Part shown: in pieces, positions 45,000 to 54,050 of the stretch | Layout: each line of letters starts with the position of its first letter | Position numbering within the stretch: position 1 is the first letter of the stretch | Assembly: GCF_027484365.1 (NCBI RefSeq) | Contig: NZ_JAIXTC010000019.1 | Location: 62,001 to 126,000, forward strand | Origin: Brevundimonas sp. | GTDB taxonomy: Bacteria; Pseudomonadota; Alphaproteobacteria; Caulobacterales; Caulobacteraceae | Reading direction: 5' to 3' | DNA: 64,000 bases | The notes under the pieces: generated by a model | Told to the model about the DNA's origin: nothing | Databases searched by the model: none | The model's input: the letters and a program-made list of their open reading frames with translations, nothing else | Made by a program: the position numbers and the translations under genes

Positions 45000-47957
45000 A
45001 TGCGTATGGGTCTGGGTTCAACAGCGCTGTCCGCGCTGCTCCTGGCGTCGGCGACGCCGGTGATCGCGCAAACCGCGGACGCGGTGAGACGCTATGACGT
45101 CGCCGCGGGACCGCTTGATCGCGCACTGACGGCCTTCGCCCAGCAGAGCGGGCAACAGATCCTGTACCCGGCCGCTCTCGTCGCCGGCCGTCGATCGCCG
45201 GGCCTCAGCGGGAGCCATTCGGCCGAGTCCGCCTTGGCGGCGTTGCTCCGCGACACCGGCCTGTCGCATCGGCGGACCCGTCCCAATGTGTTCGTCCTCT
45301 ACGACCCTTCGGCGCGGGCGGACGCGGATGCGGCCGAAGCGACCGAACTTGAGGAAGTGGTCGTTACGGGAAGCCTGATCCGTGGAGCGGGCGATGGCCC
45401 TTCGCCCGTGGTGACTGTGACCCGCGACCAGATGGACCGCGAAGGACGGGCGACGGTCGCCCAACTGCTCGCGAGCCTGCCGCAGAATTTCGGCGGCACC
45501 GCCAACGAGGGCGCACTGAACAATGGCGCCGACCGATCGGGGACCAACTCGACCTTTGCGAACGGCGTGAATCTTCGCGGCCTGGGCAGCGACGCCACCC
45601 TGGTTCTGATCAACGGTCGACGCCTGGCCGGCACCGGGGCCAAGGGTGACTTCGCCGATGTTTCCTCGATCCCCACGGCCGCGATCGCACGCGTCGATGT
45701 TCTGCTCGACGGGGCCTCCGCCCTGTATGGCGCCGACGCCGTGGGGGGCGTGGTGAACATCATCCTGCGTGATGACTACGACGGTGCGGAGACGCGGATT
45801 CGGTTGGGCGACACTTGGGACGGCGCGAGCGGCGAGTATCAGTTCGGACAGACGATCGGCCGGCGATGGACCGGCGGCGGCGCGATGATCACCTATGAAT
45901 ATTACGATCGGGAGGCGCTGGCGGGGTCTAAACGGCGGCTCGCCAGCGACGCGGACCTGCGTTGGCGCGGAGGAACGGATCGGAGGCAATACTATAGCAA
46001 TCCGGGCAACATCGTCGTGTTCGACGCCGCTTCGGGGAGCTACGTTCCAACCTACGCAATCCCGCCGGGGCAGACAGGCGTCGGCCTTCGGCCCGGCGAC
46101 TTTCTTGCCGGGCAAACCAACCTCGAGAACCACCGGGCCGGGGTCAATGTTCTCCCCCGTCAAACCCGGGAGAGCGTCTACGCTGCCGCCCGGCAAGACC
46201 TGGGAGACCGCTTCGAGATCAGCGGCGACGCGCGCTACGGACGACGCAACTACGAGACGGTGTCCTTCCCAATCAGCACCCTGTTGACGGTCACCTCGGC
46301 CAACCCGTTCTTCGTGTCGCCGACCGGCGCACGGTCGCACACCGTCGCCTATTCGTTCCAGAAGGAGATTCCGGCTCCGCGCATCAGTGGCGAGGTGGAA
46401 AGTCTCGGCGCCACCGTGGGCGGCGTGGCTGATCTGTTCGCGGACTGGAAGCTCGACGCCTATGTCGCCTATTCCTCCGAGGAAAGCCGCAACGCAACGG
46501 ATGGCGCGCTACAATCGACCTATCTGCGAGAGGCGCTCGGAGCCGTAGCAGACAATCCGGCCACGCCTTTCAGCGCCGTTCGGGACGGCTATCTGAACCC
46601 CTTTGGCGACGGGCTGATCAGTAACAGAACCGTGCTTGATTTCATCAGCTCCGGCTACACGCGGACCTACAGCCGCACGACCGTCTCATCCGCCAATCTC
46701 CAGGTCGGCGGCACGATTCTCGATCTCCCGGGCGGCCCGTTGCGGCTGGCTGCGGGCCTGGCCTTCCGGGAAGAAACATTCGAGCGCCAGTTCACTGGAT
46801 TCACGTCCGGGAGCGCGCCGGCCGTGGGCGCATCGACGGAAACGAGCCGACAGGTCTCGGCCGCCTTCGCCGAGGTGCGCCTGCCGCTCTTCGGCACCGA
46901 CAACGCTCGCCCGGGATTGGAACGCCTTGAGCTCTCCCTTGCGGCGCGGTTCGAGGACTATGGCGACGTGGGGCAGACGACCAGTCCCAAGGTCGGCGTT
47001 CTCTGGAAGCCCACGAACGAACTGCTCTTCAGAGCCAACTACGGCCGCTCATTTCGCGCGCCCGCCCTGCGCGAGCTTAACGATGCGCCCAGCGCCAGTC
47101 CCTCCATCCTGCCGCGAGGGTCTCAACAGATCCTCTCGATGATCCTCTACGGCGGCAACCCGGATCTTCAGCCCGAGGAAGCCGACACCTGGACCGGCGG
47201 TTTCGAGGTCCGGCCGGAAGCGGTCCCCGGGCTTCAGTTCGGGGTGAACCTTTTTCGAACCGACTTCGACAACAGGATCGGCCAACCGGCGCTGGAGAGC
47301 ATTCTCACGGCCTTGGGCGACCCGTCGCTGGCGCCGTTCGTGCGCACACTCGACCCGACCAACAACGCCGACGATCGGGCGGCAATCCAGGCCATTCTCG
47401 ATCTGCCGACCACGGGTCTTCGAGACCTTTTCCCCGCCACCTCTTACGGCGCGATCGTCGATGCGCGTTACGTCAACACGGCGCGGGTCCAGGTTCAGGG
47501 TGCCGACCTCACCGCCGACTACGGCTTCGATCTCGGCCCGAACACGTTCAACGTGGCGGTGAACATGACCTGGCTGGAGCGTTTCGACGCTCAACCGACA
47601 CCGACATCGCCCACCGTCTCACAGGTCAACCGCCCCAATTTCCCAGTCGGGCTTCGCGGCCGGACCTCGGGCAGTTGGTCGCGCGGATCCTGGACCGTCG
47701 CCCCTTCCCTGAACTACGTCGGATCGTACCAGGACCTCGTCGGTAACAGGATCGGGTCATGGACGACCGCTGATGTGCTGGTCCGATATGCGCCGGAGGA
47801 CGGCTTCCTCGCCGGGACGAAGCTTTCGCTCACGGTCCAGAACCTGTTCGACCGTGATCCCCCATTTTACGACGCGCCCCAAGGCGTGGCCTACGACGCG
47901 GCCAACACCAATGTACTGGGCCGGTTCGTGTCCTTGCAGCTGACCCGGAGCTGGTGA
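45000..47957 (+). CDS. TonB-dependent receptor with STN signalling domain
   Basis: 985-residue outer-membrane transporter. Signal peptide, then an STN domain (about residues 30-102, YDVAAGPLDRALTAFAQQSGQQ), plug (EEVVVTGSLIRGAG, about residue 118) and a 22-strand barrel ending LQLTRSW. The STN talks to FecR. Next to a lasso isopeptidase gene (stop and start share a base), it most likely imports lasso peptide for cleavage or senses it. AGGGGGAAAGAGT precedes the ATG. Confidence 0.92.
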   Translation: MRMGLGSTALSALLLASATPVIAQTADAVRRYDVAAGPLDRALTAFAQQSGQQILYPAALVAGRRSPGLSGSHSAESALAALLRDTGLSHRRTRPNVFVLYDPSARADADAAEATELEEVVVTGSLIRGAGDGPSPVVTVTRDQMDREGRATVAQLLASLPQNFGGTANEGALNNGADRSGTNSTFANGVNLRGLGSDATLVLINGRRLAGTGAKGDFADVSSIPTAAIARVDVLLDGASALYGADAVGGVVNIILRDDYDGAETRIRLGDTWDGASGEYQFGQTIGRRWTGGGAMITYEYYDREALAGSKRRLASDADLRWRGGTDRRQYYSNPGNIVVFDAASGSYVPTYAIPPGQTGVGLRPGDFLAGQTNLENHRAGVNVLPRQTRESVYAAARQDLGDRFEISGDARYGRRNYETVSFPISTLLTVTSANPFFVSPTGARSHTVAYSFQKEIPAPRISGEVESLGATVGGVADLFADWKLDAYVAYSSEESRNATDGALQSTYLREALGAVADNPATPFSAVRDGYLNPFGDGLISNRTVLDFISSGYTRTYSRTTVSSANLQVGGTILDLPGGPLRLAAGLAFREETFERQFTGFTSGSAPAVGASTETSRQVSAAFAEVRLPLFGTDNARPGLERLELSLAARFEDYGDVGQTTSPKVGVLWKPTNELLFRANYGRSFRAPALRELNDAPSASPSILPRGSQQILSMILYGGNPDLQPEEADTWTGGFEVRPEAVPGLQFGVNLFRTDFDNRIGQPALESILTALGDPSLAPFVRTLDPTNNADDRAAIQAILDLPTTGLRDLFPATSYGAIVDARYVNTARVQVQGADLTADYGFDLGPNTFNVAVNMTWLERFDAQPTPTSPTVSQVNRPNFPVGLRGRTSGSWSRGSWTVAPSLNYVGSYQDLVGNRIGSWTTADVLVRYAPEDGFLAGTKLSLTVQNLFDRDPPFYDAPQGVAYDAANTNVLGRFVSLQLTRSW

Positions 47958-50404
47958 TGCGGAGCTCGCTATTGGCGCTCGCCGTGGCGGCGAGCCTGGC
48001 CGGAGTCTGTCCCGCGTCAGCCCAGTCCGGCCGACCGTTCACCGTCGATGACCTCGTCGGACACGAAGACACCGGCACGGTTCGCGTCAGTCCTGACGGA
48101 CGGTGGATCAGCGTCGAGCGACAGGCGGCCTATGATCAGGCCGGCTCCTATGCGCTGTCGACGGCGGTGAATTGGCTGCTGAGCGAACTTGAGGTTCGCC
48201 CCGCCGCGGGTGGCGAGCCGACGGTCCGGCTCGCTTCTTCCGGCCACGACGTCGGCTATGTTTCCGGGCCCTTCTCTCCGGATGGCGCACGGATGGTGGT
48301 TTTCCGCGTCACCGAAAACAGTGTGCGCCTGGGCGTCCTGACGCTCGACACCGGCGCCGTTGATTGGCATCCGTTCACGCCGGAATGGATCCAGTTCGGC
48401 CGGACGGTCGCCTGGCGCTCGCCGACTGAACTGGTTTTCGTGGCTCGGCCCACGGATGATCCGCCGGTGGCGATGCGCGTCGGCTACCAGGCCCAGGCGC
48501 GGATCGAACGGCTGTGGCGTACAGCCGCGAGCGGCCACGGCGCCAGCTCGGTCTACATCCCGAGCGGCAGGCAGCGCGACAGCCGATCTCAGGCCCTGGC
48601 ATCCAATCTTGTCGCTCTCGACGTCGCCAGCGGGCGTTCGCGGGTCTTGGCTTCGGGCGAATGGTTCGACCTTCGACTCTCGCCGGACGGCGGCCACGCG
48701 GCCCTCATTGAGGACGCCGAGGATCTTCAACCCAGTCCCGGCAGGCCATTGAGGGTCGGCGACCCTCTCCGCCGCCGTCGGCTGACGCTCATCGACCTGG
48801 AAACAGGCGCAACCCGGCAGCCGCTGCCGGATGAAGACCTGGCCATGTACCTGCTGTCATGGTCACCGGACTCGGCCCGCCTTCTGGTCTTCGGACGCCC
48901 TCTCGGCGGCGACTTCGACCAGGACGGGCGTTACTGGCTGGTCCCGGCGGACGGTCGCGCCCGACCGCTGGTCATGGGCGAGGACGCGCCCTGGATAGAG
49001 CGGACCTGGGACGGCGTCGCCGTGCCCCTGGCGAGTTGGGACGGCCCCCAACCTGTCGTCCAGGCACGCTCGCCAGCCGGCGCCAGGGTCTGGTTGCGGC
49101 CGGAAGCGGCAGGCGACCTTCGAGTCCCGGTCGTTGAACCGGCCGAACGCCTGGTGTCGCTTCACGGACGCGCGGCGATCCAACGGTCGGACGGCGTCTA
49201 TCGCTTCGGCGGCGACGGCGCCCGCCTCGTCGCCGGGCGGCTCTGGGGCCAGGGTGCGAGTGGCGATGGCGGAAATCCGGAGCGGTGGAACCCCAGCGCG
49301 CTCGAGGCCGGCTCGCACACCGTCGTCGAGGGCGCGTGCCTGTCTCGCCTCGCCGGCGGCGGCCAGACGTGCGTGACGCCGTTGCAACCCGACGAGCGAA
49401 TCCTCGCCGCCGGCCCGGACGCCAGTTTCCTCGTGACGCATTATCTGACCGATCGGGGTGACAGCGGTCTTCGCGTCCACCGGTCGGGCGGCGTTGAAGC
49501 GATCGCTCCCGCGAACGCAGGGTGGCGGGACATCGACTGGGGCCGGATCGTGCCGGTGCCTCACCCGGGCCCGGACGGGCAATCCCTGACCAGCTGGCTG
49601 CTGCAGCCGCCGGGCTTGCCGGAGGGCGCCCGGCCGCCGGTCGTGGTCGTGGTCTATCCCGGCTCCGCGCCGCGCTCGGCGCCGGCGGCCCTTTCGCCGG
49701 GCACGACACAGCTCCAGAACAACCCCGTGGTGCTTGCCGGGGCCGGCTATGCCGTCCTGGTCGTCAGCCTTCCCCTTAAGCCCGGCGGGCCTCCGGCGGC
49801 GGAGGGTCTCGCCGACCGCATCCTCGCGATCGTGGACGAGGCCGGCCGGCGGGGATTGATCGACGCGGATCGCGTCGCCCTGATCGGACACAGTTTCGGC
49901 GGATACGGCGTCCTGAGCGCCGCAACCCAGAGCGATCGGTTCCGCGCCGTGATCGCCTCGAACGGTTATGCGGACCTGAGCCGCTCCATGGAGTTGCCCG
50001 CCTTCTATCGCGTCGCGCCAGACGAGGGCGTTCCGGTCGGCCAGATGGCCGGCTGGGGCGAGACCGGCCAAGGCTCGATCGGCTTTTTCGCACAACGCCC
50101 AGAGGCCTATGTCGAGGCCAGCCCGCTGTACCGTGTGGATGATCTGCGCGCGCCCGTTCTCCTGATCGAGTCGGACCTGGACACGGCAAGGATGGGCTCG
50201 CTTTTCGGCGCACTCTACCGGCTCGACCGGGAAGCGGCCCTCCTCACATATTTCGGAGAGGGCCACACCTATGCGAGTCCGGGAAACCTGCGAGATCTAC
50301 ATGACCGGATTCTCGACTGGCTGGCGCGCTATCTGGGGCCGCCCACGCCGCTCGATCCGCTCAGTCCAGTGCCTGGCCCAGGTCTCCAGGACCGCCAGCA
50401 GTAG
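47957..50404 (+). CDS. Lasso peptide isopeptidase (AtxE2-like S9 family)
   Basis: 815 residues from the ATG at 47957. Signal peptide (ends ASAQS), a beta-propeller half (HEDTGTVRVSPDGRWISVE), then an alpha/beta-hydrolase domain with the Ser nucleophile in GHSFGGYG (about Ser 646), Asp in ESDLDTARMG and His in EGHTYASPG. Proteobacterial lasso clusters pair such enzymes with TonB receptors to open the lasso ring after uptake. Its 3' end overlaps the convergent cyclase gene by 108 bases. Confidence 0.87.
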   Translation: MRSSLLALAVAASLAGVCPASAQSGRPFTVDDLVGHEDTGTVRVSPDGRWISVERQAAYDQAGSYALSTAVNWLLSELEVRPAAGGEPTVRLASSGHDVGYVSGPFSPDGARMVVFRVTENSVRLGVLTLDTGAVDWHPFTPEWIQFGRTVAWRSPTELVFVARPTDDPPVAMRVGYQAQARIERLWRTAASGHGASSVYIPSGRQRDSRSQALASNLVALDVASGRSRVLASGEWFDLRLSPDGGHAALIEDAEDLQPSPGRPLRVGDPLRRRRLTLIDLETGATRQPLPDEDLAMYLLSWSPDSARLLVFGRPLGGDFDQDGRYWLVPADGRARPLVMGEDAPWIERTWDGVAVPLASWDGPQPVVQARSPAGARVWLRPEAAGDLRVPVVEPAERLVSLHGRAAIQRSDGVYRFGGDGARLVAGRLWGQGASGDGGNPERWNPSALEAGSHTVVEGACLSRLAGGGQTCVTPLQPDERILAAGPDASFLVTHYLTDRGDSGLRVHRSGGVEAIAPANAGWRDIDWGRIVPVPHPGPDGQSLTSWLLQPPGLPEGARPPVVVVVYPGSAPRSAPAALSPGTTQLQNNPVVLAGAGYAVLVVSLPLKPGGPPAAEGLADRILAIVDEAGRRGLIDADRVALIGHSFGGYGVLSAATQSDRFRAVIASNGYADLSRSMELPAFYRVAPDEGVPVGQMAGWGETGQGSIGFFAQRPEAYVEASPLYRVDDLRAPVLLIESDLDTARMGSLFGALYRLDREAALLTYFGEGHTYASPGNLRDLHDRILDWLARYLGPPTPLDPLSPVPGPGLQDRQQ

Positions 50405-52054
50405 GGGACGGTTGCTGAGAGGACTCCATACCAGACGCTCCGGCGTCAGTTCGCGCTCCAGATCGACCCGGTCGATAAGGCGGTGTTCACTCAGCAGACC
50501 GTCGAGGAGAAACGGACGGAGCTCGGCGAGGCTGGAGAGGACGACCCGGCCATAAAACTGGCTGAGGTCGCCCTTGTCCCGGCGTTCGAGAATCGAGGGC
50601 GGCAACCGCTCGAAGAAGGCGACGCGAGCCAGTCCCCGATCTCTGACGCCCAGGATCAGACGATCCGCAGGGACCGCCATGACATGCTCGATCACCGGCT
50701 GGGTGAGGAGGGGATGCAGGAGTTGGGCCGCCCTCGCCCGTCGGCAATCGCTCCAGAACAGCTGGCAGTTCGCCAGCCGGAGGATCTGGCCGCGCTTCGC
50801 CGGTGGTATGTCATCGGCGTCGGCGAGCCAGGGATGGCGGCGGCGGACCGGGCTCGAAGGCCGCGGCGGCCAAAGGGCCAGGCCGCCCAAGGTCCAGGCC
50901 GAATGGCGCGTCCAACGTCCGACGTCGGCCCAGTAACGCGGGTCCAGACCACCCAGCCCTTCTCGGCGACGTCGGTCGATGACCACCTGGGGATCCGGAG
51001 CCTGGAAAAATACGGCATCCCCGCCCTGTCCCGTGATCAGGGCGGTGGCTCCGAGGCGGCCGATACGCTGGGCCACGTCCTCGTCGTAAGCTACGTCGAC
51101 GCCATGAAGCGCGGGACGGAAACCCCAGCCGAGGGGCGCGAGCTTCTCCGGCGTGATGGGCGCGACCGGCTTGCGCGCCATCGTAAGGCGCGCACCACTT
51201 TTGTCAGCCGCAGCCTTTGCATAGGCGCGTTCGTCGCCCTCGGCCCAGTCCCCGAAATAATTGACGTAGGACGCCTTGGACCCTGCACCGACGGCCGCAA
51301 GGCTGCTGGAGACGATCGCGGAGTCCAGCCCGCCAGAGATTTCGCCGAGCAGGATCGAATGCCCTTCCGATACGCCGGCCACGGCGCCATCGACCACGCG
51401 GCGTAGGGCGTCGGGCGAGTCGTCCCAGGACCGCCCCCGGCAAGCGTCCGCGGGACGCCACACGGCGTGCGCCTCAAACTGATCACCGACCAGGGCGACG
51501 TCGCCCGGCGTAACCGAGGTTAGTCCACGCAGGGGCGGCCGATCGCTCAACAGACCGGGCTGGTCGGCGATCTCGTCCAACACGGGCCAGTCGATCGCGA
51601 CCGCCTCCGGCAGAAGCAGATCGACCTCGGGCGGCAGTTGATCTGCGGCGACACGAAGCCCCCCGCGACGCCAGGCCAGGCAGTCGATCGCCCCGCTCGG
51701 GTCACGCAGCAGGCCGAGGCGGTCGTCGTCGGTGCCCCAGGCCAGGATGTATCGCCCCCAGCCGGCCCGGACGGCGCTGCGGCCCAGGTCGATCGGACCG
51801 CGGCTGCCGCCAATGACGGCGGACAGGGCCTGATCACGCCAGCGATACTCCCCGATAAGGACATGACGGCGTTGCACGAGACGCACGTTCAGCGGCGAGC
51901 GCGGTCCCAGATAGACCTCCAGGCCTCCCACCGAGATCGCGCATCGCCACCCGACCGCCTGAAGGGCTCCGCGCGCCCGGTCCAGGACGGCGGCGTCTTC
52001 GGCGCTGGGCCGGCTCGTCTGAATGACCAGATACCCGCGATCGGCCCAGGTCAT
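50297..52054 (-). CDS. Lasso peptide macrocyclase (C protein, asparagine synthetase-like)
   Basis: 585 residues from the ATG at 52054, which overlaps the B gene stop (ATGA); a longer frame to 52231 is the shadow of the B gene. N-terminal glutaminase-like domain lacks the catalytic Cys (MTWADRGY start), and the synthetase part has the ATP-pyrophosphatase loop SGGLDS at 240-245. It adenylates the Asp/Glu side chain of the core and closes the ring onto residue 1. Second half: HPLLTQPVIEHVMAVPADR, DKGDLSQFY. Confidence 0.92.
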   Translation of the reverse strand: MTWADRGYLVIQTSRPSAEDAAVLDRARGALQAVGWRCAISVGGLEVYLGPRSPLNVRLVQRRHVLIGEYRWRDQALSAVIGGSRGPIDLGRSAVRAGWGRYILAWGTDDDRLGLLRDPSGAIDCLAWRRGGLRVAADQLPPEVDLLLPEAVAIDWPVLDEIADQPGLLSDRPPLRGLTSVTPGDVALVGDQFEAHAVWRPADACRGRSWDDSPDALRRVVDGAVAGVSEGHSILLGEISGGLDSAIVSSSLAAVGAGSKASYVNYFGDWAEGDERAYAKAAADKSGARLTMARKPVAPITPEKLAPLGWGFRPALHGVDVAYDEDVAQRIGRLGATALITGQGGDAVFFQAPDPQVVIDRRRREGLGGLDPRYWADVGRWTRHSAWTLGGLALWPPRPSSPVRRRHPWLADADDIPPAKRGQILRLANCQLFWSDCRRARAAQLLHPLLTQPVIEHVMAVPADRLILGVRDRGLARVAFFERLPPSILERRDKGDLSQFYGRVVLSSLAELRPFLLDGLLSEHRLIDRVDLERELTPERLVWSPLSNRPLLLAVLETWARHWTERIERRGRPQIARQPVENPVM

Positions 52055-52689
52055 CGGCAATAGATCGGGCTGTAGGCGGTCAGCCGTTCCACATCGTCGT
52101 TCAGACACAGACCGTCGGTCTGAACCCAGCAGTGGGCCATGAACGGGAAGAGCCTCACGCCGAAGACCCAGTCGGCCCGCAGCCCGCGTCGGCGAAGGAA
52201 ACGCATCAGCAACGCCGATCGAACGAGACATTCGCCCTCGATCGGAAGCCAGGGCGCGAGCCGCCAGAAGGTCCGCGCCGCTTCGGCGACGCGGTCTGGC
52301 GTCCGATCATTCCCATCGTCGGCTGCGCCGGCGAGGTAGGCCTCGACCCCGGCCCCCGATCTTATGCGGCGCATCTCAGCCGTGGCGGCCAATGCCGCCC
52401 CCCAATCGAGAAGGCTCGCCGCCCGGGAAGGCCGCCCGTGGATCACGGTCTGTGTCGGCCGGGGCGGCGGCGGCGGCATGCGCGGTCGTGGTCCCTCAGC
52501 CAGAAGTCCGGCCTCAGCCAGGGCTCGCCCGACCATCCCCGCGCCAAAGATCGGGGCGCCGTCCGCGCCGCGGATCAGGTCACCGGCGCCATTGGGCAGG
52601 CAAAGATAGCTGTCGGCGGCCAGGTCGAGCAGGACCATGGCGTCGCCGACATAGGCGACATGCACATCGCCTCTCAGATCAGAGCCCAT
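52051..52689 (-). CDS. Lasso peptide B protein: PqqD-like RRE fused to transglutaminase-type protease
   Basis: 212 residues. N-terminal about 65 residues resemble a PqqD-like leader-binding domain (AMVLLDLAADSYLCLPNGAGDLI); then a Pro-rich linker and the cysteine protease part with Cys154 (GECLVRSALLMRFLRRRG), His186 (AHCWVQTDG) and Asp192. It cuts the leader from the core. Start at the ATG at 52689 because GAAGGA lies seven bases upstream; the frame extends to a TTG at 52704. Between precursor and C gene. Confidence 0.92.
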   Translation of the reverse strand: MGSDLRGDVHVAYVGDAMVLLDLAADSYLCLPNGAGDLIRGADGAPIFGAGMVGRALAEAGLLAEGPRPRMPPPPPRPTQTVIHGRPSRAASLLDWGAALAATAEMRRIRSGAGVEAYLAGAADDGNDRTPDRVAEAARTFWRLAPWLPIEGECLVRSALLMRFLRRRGLRADWVFGVRLFPFMAHCWVQTDGLCLNDDVERLTAYSPIYCR

Positions 52690-52747
52690 CGCCGTATCCT
52701 TCAAGGCGACAAGGCGCCGGCCTCTGGGGCCGACGCCTTGCGACAGG

Positions 52748-53092
52748 TCAGCGGGCTGCGCCGCCCATTTCCCAGCGCTGCACCGGGATCAGCTCCAACT
52801 GGCCTTCCTCGGAGTCAGCCCGCGTCCGCGTTTCGGCCGCGCCCAGGCGGACGACCTCGGCGCGCACCCCGGTGTCTTCGTAGGTGAAGACAGGGTTGAG
52901 CTCGGTCTTCGGGCCGGGACCGGTGGCGCGGGTTTCCTGGCCGGCGGCGCCGAGGCGCTGCAGGCCGATGCGACCGCCATCGTCGTCGTAGTGATAGATC
53001 GGATTGAGTTCGGCCTTCTCGACGCCGACCTCCGCGCGGGTTTGGCTTTCGGCCGATCCGAGGCGGATCAGGCCGGACAGGGTCTTCAACAT
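52748..53092 (-). CDS. Lasso peptide precursor with three tandem leader-core units
   Basis: 114 residues from the ATG at 53092 (AGGAGG seven bases upstream). A 19-residue leader ends LIRLGSAESQTR, with Thr at -2, the proteobacterial lasso leader pattern. Then three core-like blocks start at Ala20, Ala56 and Ala92, each after Thr-Arg and each with Glu at position 9: AEVGVEKAELNPIYHYDDD, ATGPGPKTELNPVFTYED and ADSEEGQLELIPVQRWE. Spacers QRLGAAGQETR and VRLGAAETRTR repeat the leader. Conserved: Ala1, Glu9, Leu10, Pro12, aromatic 16, acid 17. Followed directly by B and C. A precursor role is strongly supported; the number of products is inferred. Confidence 0.88.
   Translation of the reverse strand: MLKTLSGLIRLGSAESQTRAEVGVEKAELNPIYHYDDDGGRIGLQRLGAAGQETRATGPGPKTELNPVFTYEDTGVRAEVVRLGAAETRTRADSEEGQLELIPVQRWEMGGAAR
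52751..53068 (-). repeat. Three 36-residue (108-base) leader-core repeats inside the precursor gene
   Basis: Units at precursor residues 9-44, 45-80 and 81-114, in DNA 52961-53068, 52853-52960 and 52751-52852. Each unit opens x-RLG-x-A-x(3)-T-R and then Ala1 to Glu9 to Leu10-x-Pro12. The first two also share LNP. Spacing is exact; the last unit is two codons shorter because the gene ends. Protein similarity exceeds obvious DNA identity, suggesting old duplications under selection. Confidence 0.88.
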
Positions 53093-53107
53093 GACATTGC
53101 CTCCTAA

Positions 53108-53130
53108 AGCCGGAACGGGATGCTCCGGCT
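53108..53130 (-). promoter_or_regulatory. Stem-loop in the leader RNA just before the precursor's ribosome site
   Basis: 7-base stem AGCCGGA / TCCGGCT with a 9-base loop; the 3' arm ends two bases before the AGGAGG of the precursor gene. It lies in the 73-base gap between the GntR gene stop and the precursor start. Could stabilise the RNA end or modulate translation; function not shown. Confidence 0.45.
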
Positions 53131-53165
53131 GGACAGCAAGTCGTCCAACGCCCTCTATTTTCAAT

Positions 53166-53783
53166 CTATATTTGATCAATACTTTCCGCTGATTTTCGCA
53201 TCATGGCGAACACAGGCTGCGCATGCGCTGCTCGCTCACTGTGGTAGGTCTCGACTACCGGTGAGAGATGATCGAGCCGCGCCTGAGAAAGCAGGCCTTC
53301 CATGCGATCGACGACCTCGGAGGGAAGCGGCGCCACACGCTCCTCAACGATGCGAATCGGCCTTAGCTGCGCCACCGTTCGGCGATGAGCGCGGACAAGA
53401 GCTCCGTTTCCGGACGCCTCGACGAGTTGGGCGAAGAGCCGTTCCAAGCGCTCCTGCGGGGCCCCCGCTTTCTCCGCGACGGGCCAGACGAGGCTGCTCC
53501 CGCAACGGATGAGCGCCCATTGCGCCAATCGCCCGTGGAGCTCGTAAAGTTCAATGATATCCGACGAGCTGGGACTGAGCGCGAAATACCCGCGCCCAGG
53601 TCGATGCTCGATGACGCCCTCGCCGGCTAGCCGCGCGAGCGCCTCGCGTACGGGCGTCGGGCTTAGCCCCAGTTCCTCGGCGACGGCTGTCGTGACCAGC
53701 GGCATGCCCCAGCCGAACCGGCCGGCTCCAGCGAACTGGGTGAGGGCCGTCAAGGCGAGGTGATAGGGATCCCTTATCTTCAC
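53166..53783 (-). CDS. GntR family transcriptional regulator (FCD-like)
   Basis: 205 residues from a GTG at 53783. N-terminal winged helix (MPLVTTAVAEELGLSPTPVREALARLAGEGVIEHRPGRGYF in parts) is plain GntR; the helical C-terminal part resembles FCD ligand domains (LYELHGRLAQWALI). First gene of the minus-strand lasso unit: precursor, B and C follow. A GntR gene beside lasso genes is a recurrent arrangement in related bacteria. A longer frame to 54119 is not supported. Confidence 0.86.
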   Translation of the reverse strand: MKIRDPYHLALTALTQFAGAGRFGWGMPLVTTAVAEELGLSPTPVREALARLAGEGVIEHRPGRGYFALSPSSSDIIELYELHGRLAQWALIRCGSSLVWPVAEKAGAPQERLERLFAQLVEASGNGALVRAHRRTVAQLRPIRIVEERVAPLPSEVVDRMEGLLSQARLDHLSPVVETYHSERAAHAQPVFAMMRKSAESIDQI

Positions 53784-54050
53784 GACGTTTCGCCTTCCGT
53801 CTCCGGAATCGCTACGCCCAGGAAGTCTTTGGCATGGCGGATCATCCCGCTCGTCCCTTGGCGGACGTGGATCGAACGAAAATTCTACAGGTTTCGTTAG
53901 CAACCCGCATGTTGTTTGCGCCTTTCCGCAAGCTTTAAACACCGTTTCCTTGGCGCCTTTCATTTGAAGCGTCGTTGGCGCATTTTTCAACCAGTAGGGG
54001 TTCTGAGGCGTAAGTCCGGCAGCCTCGAGAACGACGAGGAAAGCCGACCG

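Noticed and set aside
53093..53179. 29-residue longer start of the lasso precursor
   Set aside because: The upstream codons run through the hairpin and ribosome binding site; AGGAGG before the ATG at 53092 fits a start there.
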